Assembly: GCA_902826385.1 (NCBI GenBank)
Contig: CADEEU010000053.1
Coordinates: 1,027 to 12,091 of the forward strand
Direction of reading: 5' to 3'
DNA length: 11,065 bases
Source: an uncultured Acidobacteriota bacterium
GTDB lineage: Bacteria > Acidobacteriota > Blastocatellia > Pyrinomonadales > Pyrinomonadaceae
Shown: piece after piece, positions 6,745 to 11,065 of the stretch
Layout: every line of letters begins with the position of its first letter
Position numbering within the stretch: the stretch's first letter is position 1
Notes under the pieces: generated by a model
What the model was told of the DNA's origin: nothing
Databases searched by the model: none
Seen by the model: the letters and a program-made list of their open reading frames with translations, nothing else
Program-made: the position numbers and the translations under genes

Positions 6745-9604
6745 TGATCGTCTCCTGTGAGAATTGTGAATCCGACGGAAAGGTCAGTCGCACCTTCTCT
6801 GACTTGCTTGTAGGTGTCGCGTCGTTGTTGACGAGATAGCGTCGCGACGTCACGACGCGGAACCAGTCTGAACCATTCTTCTCGTAAACGGATTCGCGCT
6901 CCGCCACGCGGTCAGTCGAACTAATCGCCAGTGATCCGTTTGAATCGACATCCATACCCTCGCGAATCTCATTGCCGAGTTCATCATACTCATAACGAAA
7001 GTCCGCAACCGTACGAATCGAACCGGCGTACAGCGTTTTTGCTTGGAGCTGACCCTTAACGTTATAGGAAAAAGACTGGATGATATTTGTACCTGCGACG
7101 AATCCCGGTGTTTCGATCTTGACGACCTGATCGGCCCAATCCGAGGTCGTCTTCGTCCAGCGCGGTGAGGCGGCGCCTGCATCTCCGACGAACTCGTGCG
7201 AGTATCTGGTGCCGTCGGCGTTCACTCCGTAATCGTATGTGCGTGTGACCGTCGCTGTGCCAGTTGTGGTCTTCGCCTGTCCGTCCGGATAGTTTTCGGT
7301 TACACGGTAAGCACCGCCTGGGGAGGTTACTTTCTGAATACGGCCGCCACTCGTGTAGTCGTAAAGCGTCGAGAGTCCCGCTTCGTCCGTCTCTTTCTTG
7401 ATTCTTCCAGCGACATCATAGCCGCGTGTCTTCGTAAGCGTGAGCGAGCCAGCCGCGGTTGTCTCGCTCACAGTGCGATCCATCGCATCATACCCGTAGG
7501 TCGTGACGATATCGACCTGCGCCGGAAAACCGCCACCAGCCACGACGCCAACCTTCGTCCTAGTCTGTGTCCGACCTAATCCGTCGTATGTAAACGTTGT
7601 CCGGACGCCCGTCTCATCTGTCTGCGAGGTCAGCAGGTCGCCGTTCCAGAGCTGTGTCGAAATCGTCCCGTCGCTGCGACGCGTTTGAGTGAGATGAGAC
7701 CTGTCGTCGTAATCCATCGCCGACCAGTTTACGCGTTCATAGTCGGTGCCGTTGAAGACAAAGATCTCGCTTAGGACTCCCTGACCCTTTTCATTTTGGA
7801 CGGAAGTCTCCTTGGTTGTCTTGAAAGCCACACCGTTAGGCGAAGTTGTTGTTCCGTGAATAACGGTCATCCTCTGCGCAGAGCCGGTTGGATTCGGGGT
7901 AAACTGACGAAGCGCCGGATCGGCATTATCTACATAGTCGCCGCGTTCGTAGACGTAAGTGTCCCGTCGTCCGTCCGGATACTCGACAAGCGCGGTGCGT
8001 CCGGCAAGAAAATCTGAAGCCGTTGCATGGTACTTTATCGTCGCGGTGGCGACGCCGACGGTGCCCGACGAATAAACCGTCTCAACCTCCCGTACCGCCG
8101 GTTCGCCGTTGATCGGCGTCGAGGTTCTGTCGTACGTGGTCCGGCGAATCCGCGTGCCGTTGATCGTTTCATCGACGTGATCGAGTTGCAGGTTGAAAAG
8201 CGTAACCCGCAGCCCGTCATTATTTGTGTAGTAATAATACGTGGCGTGACTGTTCGCAGCGGTTGCCGTTTCGAACGGCTGATCCTTCCAGGGGCGCAGC
8301 ACCAGCGAAAGCTTACCGAAGTTGTCGTAGAAATTCTTCTCCCAGGATCCGTCGGGCCGGTGCACGCTCAACAGCTTGCTATAGCTGCCGCCCTGGGCGG
8401 GATCGGTGTAGTACGCATACTCTGTTACGAGCGGCGCGATCTCGACCGCTGTTGCCTCGTTCTGCACTAGCGCGGATTGCGAAGCCGAATTGTCATACGG
8501 ATACACGGTCTCTCGCGTTACTTCTTCTCCCCAAGGAAATGCGAAGAAAAAGCGTTCGATTTTCGACGCGGCCTGCTGAGTTGTTCCGTCGCGGACGACC
8601 GTTGTTTCGATTCTCGAATTTGCGGTCGGGTTCGCGATTAGCTTTGTTTCAACGCGCAGCCCACCATTTCTGGACAACGTCCATGCCCCGGTGGTTGCGT
8701 CAATTCTATATTCGCTGGATTCGGTTATCCCGTTTTGGATTTTCGAAATCTGTAGCCGACCCATCAGCGAACCGTCGGGGTTCTTGCCTCTCCAGACGGT
8801 GAAGGGTTGTCCGGAGACATTGTAGATTCCGTTGGCCTTGCTGCCGACATCGGTCGGACGGTAGAACCTTATTTCGTACTCCGAAGCGTTGATCATGACC
8901 ACATCAGCCAGTGTTTGCGGAACCTTCACTTGGCGCAGGCTTGTGTCGGGGTTCCGTACCACGTCCACCTCGTTCGTTTTTCCCGGTGCGGAATATATCA
9001 AACTGGCCGGCGTGTACGTTTGTGCGCTAATGGAGTCCTGATGGAGCGAGATCTTCTCGGCCGATCGGCCGTCGCCAAGCAAACCTAAGCCGACGCTCCA
9101 AGCCACGCTGCCCAACCGCGCACCGTCACTCTCGCCAGCACCGAGCGAAGCACTCTTGCACTTGCGAAGCACTATCTTCCACGTGCCTTCTCCATCACCC
9201 TCACTCGGGCCGCCCTTGTTTATCTCGTTCGTTTTTTCACCGTTGATCTCAAGCTCGTAACCGGCTGGGACGCTGAAAATAATATGCGTCGAACAAACGT
9301 TGCTGGCCGTTTGCACCGTATATTCCTGATCTACATTTAGGAATGTGTCCGTCCAGTCTGAGCCGTCGTAGCTCGCCTGACCGCAGGTTGCCGGGGATGT
9401 AAATGCAGGACGCCCTGCGATCGTAACCGTCGTACCTCCATTGGCGCACATGGCCGTGGCGAACTGAACCCGCACGTTAGTGTCGCTGCCGCAGGAGGTA
9501 CACGAACCCCCCTGAGCGAACATCTGTATGCAAAGCGACGCAATGTTCGCCGGGTTGTTGGTACGGGAACAAACCAAAGGTTGAAAAAGAAGTCGGTTTT
9601 TCAT
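6587..9604 (-). CDS. Rhs protein, N-terminal fragment (ends early by frameshift)
   Basis: I chose ATG 9604, which has AGAAG about 5 bases upstream and gives MKNRLLFQPL; a GTG at 9640 and an ATG at 9631 are upstream options. The N-terminus has no clean hydrophobic signal peptide core, although FAQGGSCTSCGSD looks like the mature start of secreted Rhs proteins. About residues 30-170 are Cys-containing and beta-rich, and the middle has long spacer-like segments. From about residue 400 onward YD repeats appear (YYTDPAQGGSYSKLLSVHRPDG, FTYDGLGRTQTRT, YDYTSGGRIQKVTSP). The frame diverges after STTPVDR at about 6705 and reads about 40 residues of unrelated sequence before stopping at 6587. The true continuation is in the neighbouring frame (RFTKRRTQTTNTPDSATDS). 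No VgrG or PAAR gene is nearby, which suggests Sec-type export rather than a type VI device. Export route is inference. Confidence 0.78.
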   Translation of the reverse strand: MKNRLLFQPLVCSRTNNPANIASLCIQMFAQGGSCTSCGSDTNVRVQFATAMCANGGTTVTIAGRPAFTSPATCGQASYDGSDWTDTFLNVDQEYTVQTASNVCSTHIIFSVPAGYELEINGEKTNEINKGGPSEGDGEGTWKIVLRKCKSASLGAGESDGARLGSVAWSVGLGLLGDGRSAEKISLHQDSISAQTYTPASLIYSAPGKTNEVDVVRNPDTSLRQVKVPQTLADVVMINASEYEIRFYRPTDVGSKANGIYNVSGQPFTVWRGKNPDGSLMGRLQISKIQNGITESSEYRIDATTGAWTLSRNGGLRVETKLIANPTANSRIETTVVRDGTTQQAASKIERFFFAFPWGEEVTRETVYPYDNSASQSALVQNEATAVEIAPLVTEYAYYTDPAQGGSYSKLLSVHRPDGSWEKNFYDNFGKLSLVLRPWKDQPFETATAANSHATYYYYTNNDGLRVTLFNLQLDHVDETINGTRIRRTTYDRTSTPINGEPAVREVETVYSSGTVGVATATIKYHATASDFLAGRTALVEYPDGRRDTYVYERGDYVDNADPALRQFTPNPTGSAQRMTVIHGTTTSPNGVAFKTTKETSVQNEKGQGVLSEIFVFNGTDYERVNWSAMDYDDRSHLTQTRRSDGTISTQLWNGDLLTSQTDETGVRTTFTYDGLGRTQTRTKVGVVAGGGFPAQVDIVTTYGYDAMDRTVSETTAAGSLTLTKTRGYDVAGRIKKETDEAGLSTLYDYTSGGRIQKVTSPGGAYRVTENYPDGQAKTTTGTATVTRTYDYGVNADGTRYSHEFVGDAGAASPRWTKTTSDWADQVVKIETPGFVAGTNIIQSFSYNVKGQLQAKTLYAGSIRTVADFRYEYDELGNEIREGMDVDSNGSLAISSTDRVAERESVYEKNGSDWFRVVTSRRYLVNNDATPTSKSEKVRLTFPSDSQFSQETINVDEAGQATSTTPVDRPLYQEADPNDKHSGFRHRLGCDICKRTHSVRNTKYP
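6698..6705 (-). other. Frameshift site in the Rhs gene (TCGATCGA)
   Basis: Upstream of this point one frame encodes Rhs (QATSTTPVDR); downstream another does (RFTKRRTQTT). The site reads gtCGATCGAccgc on the coding strand. Deleting one TCGA gives gtc gac cgc ttt acc (VDRFT), joining both halves exactly, so a 4-base tandem duplication is one explanation. Loss of a single base nearby would give VDRRFT and is equally possible. Confidence 0.65.
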
Positions 9605-9654
9605 TGAACTTCTATGAATTGCGATGTGCATTCCGGACACATCAAGGGGTTTTA

Positions 9655-9879
9655 CTACAACAAAGTAAAATTCATTCTGACAACGCCTCTAGTTAAGGCC
9701 CGCCTGTTTCCAGTGACGATCTGATCTTCGTACTCCAAAATTTCGGTCATTCGGTAGCGGATTTGATTGCCAATTTTCAAAGCCTTCAGATGCCGTGCCG
9801 GTTGTGAAAAACACCGTAGCGACTTTGCAATATTGATTTGGCAAACAGCCTCGCCAAAATGGAACTTCGATCGCCCCAT
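9655..9879 (-). pseudogene. Degenerate excisionase-like / MerR-type HTH (HTH_17-like) small gene
   Basis: The 74-residue frame contains LKALKIGNQIRYRMTEILEY (residues 31-50), which matches the wing and strand of HTH_17/excisionase-type DNA-binding domains. The usual first helix-turn-helix should precede it as a clear AxxLxxSxxTLRRW segment, but here there is only INIAKSLRCFSQPARH, which seems shortened, suggesting a small deletion or frame change. The tail after residue 55 is unremarkable. It lies directly upstream of the Rhs gene on the same strand, 15 bases from the GTG at 9640. Excisionase-like genes mark integrative elements, so it may be a leftover of the mobile element. The call rests on about 24 residues. 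Confidence 0.4.
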
Positions 9880-10276
9880 ATTCGCACGTAGTGCAGCCGA
9901 ATTTGGAGAACCCGGATCACGTCGATAACGTGATCCCCATTTCCCGTTGGCGACTAGGCTTAGCTCAGGGCGAATCGAAATATGGTGACTTCTAGGCCGA
10001 CGGCAAGATAAAAGCTTGTAAATTTCGCAAGTAGAGCACTACGAGTATTTCGTTTGTTTTCTTTAAGTGAAAAGGACAACCAACAAACGCGATTCCAGAT
10101 CATCCTTCTGTAACCACTTATTTCAGCACGCTCTTACGACACGTTCTATCGGGTGAAGCAAGTGCCTTATCCTGCACAGTACGGCGTGGCAGGAGGTCAG
10201 AGGAAGACCGTTGTAACACGTAAGATCCGGAAAGCCATTGAGCACAGTGTCCCCTGAGACCGAGGATTTTGTTTAC
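9880..10276. other. Intergenic region, no gene recognised
   Basis: About 400 bases without a convincing gene. It holds the hairpin at 9914-9936. The plus-strand frame that reaches the DUF3854 remnant is broken by stops at about 10111 and 10255, and no coding signal stands out. No tRNA, att-like repeat or clear promoter was recognised. Confidence 0.5.
9914..9936. promoter_or_regulatory. Perfect 9-bp inverted repeat upstream of the excisionase-like remnant
   Basis: GGATCACGT (9914-9922), five-base loop CGATA, then ACGTGATCC (9928-9936) make a perfect dyad. It lies about 35 bases upstream of the ATG at 9879 on the minus strand. There is no T-run on either side, so it does not look like a standard intrinsic terminator; an operator or recombination-related site is possible. 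Which protein would bind it is unknown. Confidence 0.4.
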
Positions 10277-10422
10277 ATTACAAAGGAAAAGCGCTTGAAG
10301 CACCGACGATACTGATCGCAGGAGCGACTCTCGAATACCTAAATGTATCAGAGTGGTTGACGTTGCTGACGCCTGACTGCTTTGAGGCGGCAAGGCATCA
10401 ACTCGCAGGAATCTCTCTATAA
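10277..10422 (+). pseudogene. Remnant of the DUF3854 gene 3' end
   Basis: The frame ending at TAA 10420-10422 reads GATLEYLNVSEWL, then LTPDCFEAARHQLAGISL, matching the last residues of the DUF3854 protein (GVTLKYLDVSEWL ... LTPDCFEMARHQLAGTSL). Upstream of about 10311 the match degrades, with a 2-base loss inside the KGIDDAL segment, and it is no longer traceable before about 10277; a stop at 10255 closes the frame. The rest of the domain, including the zinc finger and TOPRIM part, is absent, so this cannot be a working gene. Confidence 0.8.
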
Positions 10423-10582
10423 AAATAGGCGGCTGGCAGTTCGCATCATGTGCGAGCCAACCGTTTCTAAAGACACACTTAAAAGCCTCATTGAACGAGT
10501 CGCCAAAATCGCAGACGGAGAACTGCCGATCTCGAATAGGGAACTGATCGAACTCTGCAAGGAAAATGGATTTGCGTCTACT
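10305..10582 (+). repeat. Direct repeat, copy 2 (DUF3854 3' end plus methyltransferase 5' end)
   Basis: Same-orientation match to 3143-3422. Differences are mainly at third codon positions in the methyltransferase start, as expected for two copies that diverged while coding. In this copy the methyltransferase start is intact but the DUF3854 gene is truncated, the reverse of copy 1. Confidence 0.85.
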
Positions 10583-11065
10583 GTCGATTCCCATATCTTC
10601 CATGAGGTAGCCGAGACCGCACTGAGCTCACTCATTCAGAAAAAATATGGACGCTACCTGCTTGCTGCGGCGGATCCGGTCGAGGCCGTTTCGACCATCT
10701 TACGACCCCTGCAGAAGCGACTACCAACGCAGACATGGCGAAGTGAAACCCAGATAACTTATCAGCAGTTTTCTACTCCTGCCGCAATCGCATACCTCGT
10801 TGCATATCTTCTCAATATTCAGCCCGGTGAGGCCGTTCTTGAACCATCCTGCGGAACTGGAAGTCTCGCTGTGTGGGCCGAAGCGGCGAGAGCAAGTGTA
10901 ATTGCCAACGAGATCGACCCGAGACGGCGGTTGTTAGCTAATACCCTGGGATTTGAGGCGTATGGCTTTGATGGAGAATTCATCGATGATCTGCTACCGG
11001 AGCATTTTATTCCCGATATTGTTCTCGCCAATCCACCATTCTCATCAAGCGGAGGACGAGTCCAA
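10448..11065 (+). CDS. N6-adenine DNA methyltransferase, N-terminal part (3' end outside window)
   Basis: ATG 10448 opens 206 codons with no stop before the right edge. The N-terminal ~100 residues are helical. QFSTP (residues 107-111) is the motif X-type segment ahead of the catalytic domain, EPSCGTG (132-138) is the SAM-binding motif I, NEIDP (154-158) is the acidic motif II, and NPPF (195-198) is the catalytic motif IV typical of N6-adenine methyltransferases. It transfers a methyl group from SAM to adenine in DNA. It starts 25 bases after the stop of a DUF3854 remnant, the same arrangement as the broken copy at 3262-3288. No strong ribosome binding site is seen. A partner nuclease may follow beyond the window, as at 715; that is inference. 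Confidence 0.9.
   Translation, partial: MCEPTVSKDTLKSLIERVAKIADGELPISNRELIELCKENGFASTVDSHIFHEVAETALSSLIQKKYGRYLLAAADPVEAVSTILRPLQKRLPTQTWRSETQITYQQFSTPAAIAYLVAYLLNIQPGEAVLEPSCGTGSLAVWAEAARASVIANEIDPRRRLLANTLGFEAYGFDGEFIDDLLPEHFIPDIVLANPPFSSSGGRVQ

Noticed and set aside
6181..6747. 188-codon plus-strand open frame
   Set aside because: It is antisense to clear YD-repeat coding sequence of the Rhs gene and is Arg-rich without recognisable domains.
8027..8470. 147-codon plus-strand open frame inside the Rhs gene
   Set aside because: Antisense shadow of the repeat-rich Rhs sequence, no start signal or motif.
10118..10603. 161-codon minus-strand open frame
   Set aside because: It lies antisense to the methyltransferase start and the DUF3854 remnant, which are supported by the second copy at 3143-3422; its sequence resembles no protein family.
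1..11065. Circular molecule in which the right-edge methyltransferase continues into the left edge
   Set aside because: The right-edge frame ends exactly on a codon boundary, so joining to base 1 gives TAG at once; the left fragment reads in another frame and the middle of the gene would be missing.
1..11065. CRISPR array, tRNA or rRNA genes, insertion-sequence transposase
   Set aside because: No regularly spaced repeats, no cloverleaf-like or rRNA sequence and no transposase motif were seen.

Overview
The window looks like a mobile or accessory region of a soil- or water-type bacterium of moderate GC content. The Rhs protein style (Cys-rich secreted N-terminus, long YD-repeat body, no VgrG or PAAR gene nearby) reminds me of Verrucomicrobiota-type Rhs proteins. 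That is recall, not proof, and the taxonomic guess is weak.

Left part (1-3262): the 3' end of an N6-adenine DNA methyltransferase gene overlaps a PD-(D/E)XK nuclease-like gene by ATGA, forming a restriction-modification-like pair. A lone AbiEi-type antitoxin/regulator gene follows on the opposite strand. It is divergent from a DUF3854 gene (zinc finger plus TOPRIM-like primase-type domain), and the shared gap contains a perfect inverted repeat, TGACA-tt-TGTCA. After DUF3854 comes the start of another methyltransferase gene, broken by a nonsense codon and then cut off near 3422.

Middle part (3448-9640, minus strand): a large Rhs polymorphic-toxin gene is split by two frame breaks. One lies at a TCGATCGA site (6698-6705). 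The other lies at a run of nine G (C on the plus strand, 4072-4080) inside the C-terminal toxin domain. Removing one G restores a complete ~160-residue domain resembling the DUF6765 / zinc-dependent phospholipase C-like group. Its restored stop falls 3 nt before a 56-codon gene, which is followed 2 nt later by an 88-residue three-helix membrane protein. These two are the candidate immunity genes. A remnant of an excisionase-like HTH gene and a 9-bp hairpin lie upstream of the Rhs gene.

Right part (10277-11065): a remnant of the DUF3854 3' end is followed by an open methyltransferase gene (EPSCGTG and NPPF motifs) that runs off the window. The segment 10305-10582 is a direct repeat (about 88% identical by eye) of 3143-3422. 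The Rhs island is therefore flanked by two copies of the DUF3854/methyltransferase junction. One plausible history is insertion beside, or duplication of, a DUF3854-methyltransferase(-nuclease) operon. Recombination between the repeats would delete the island and rebuild that operon.
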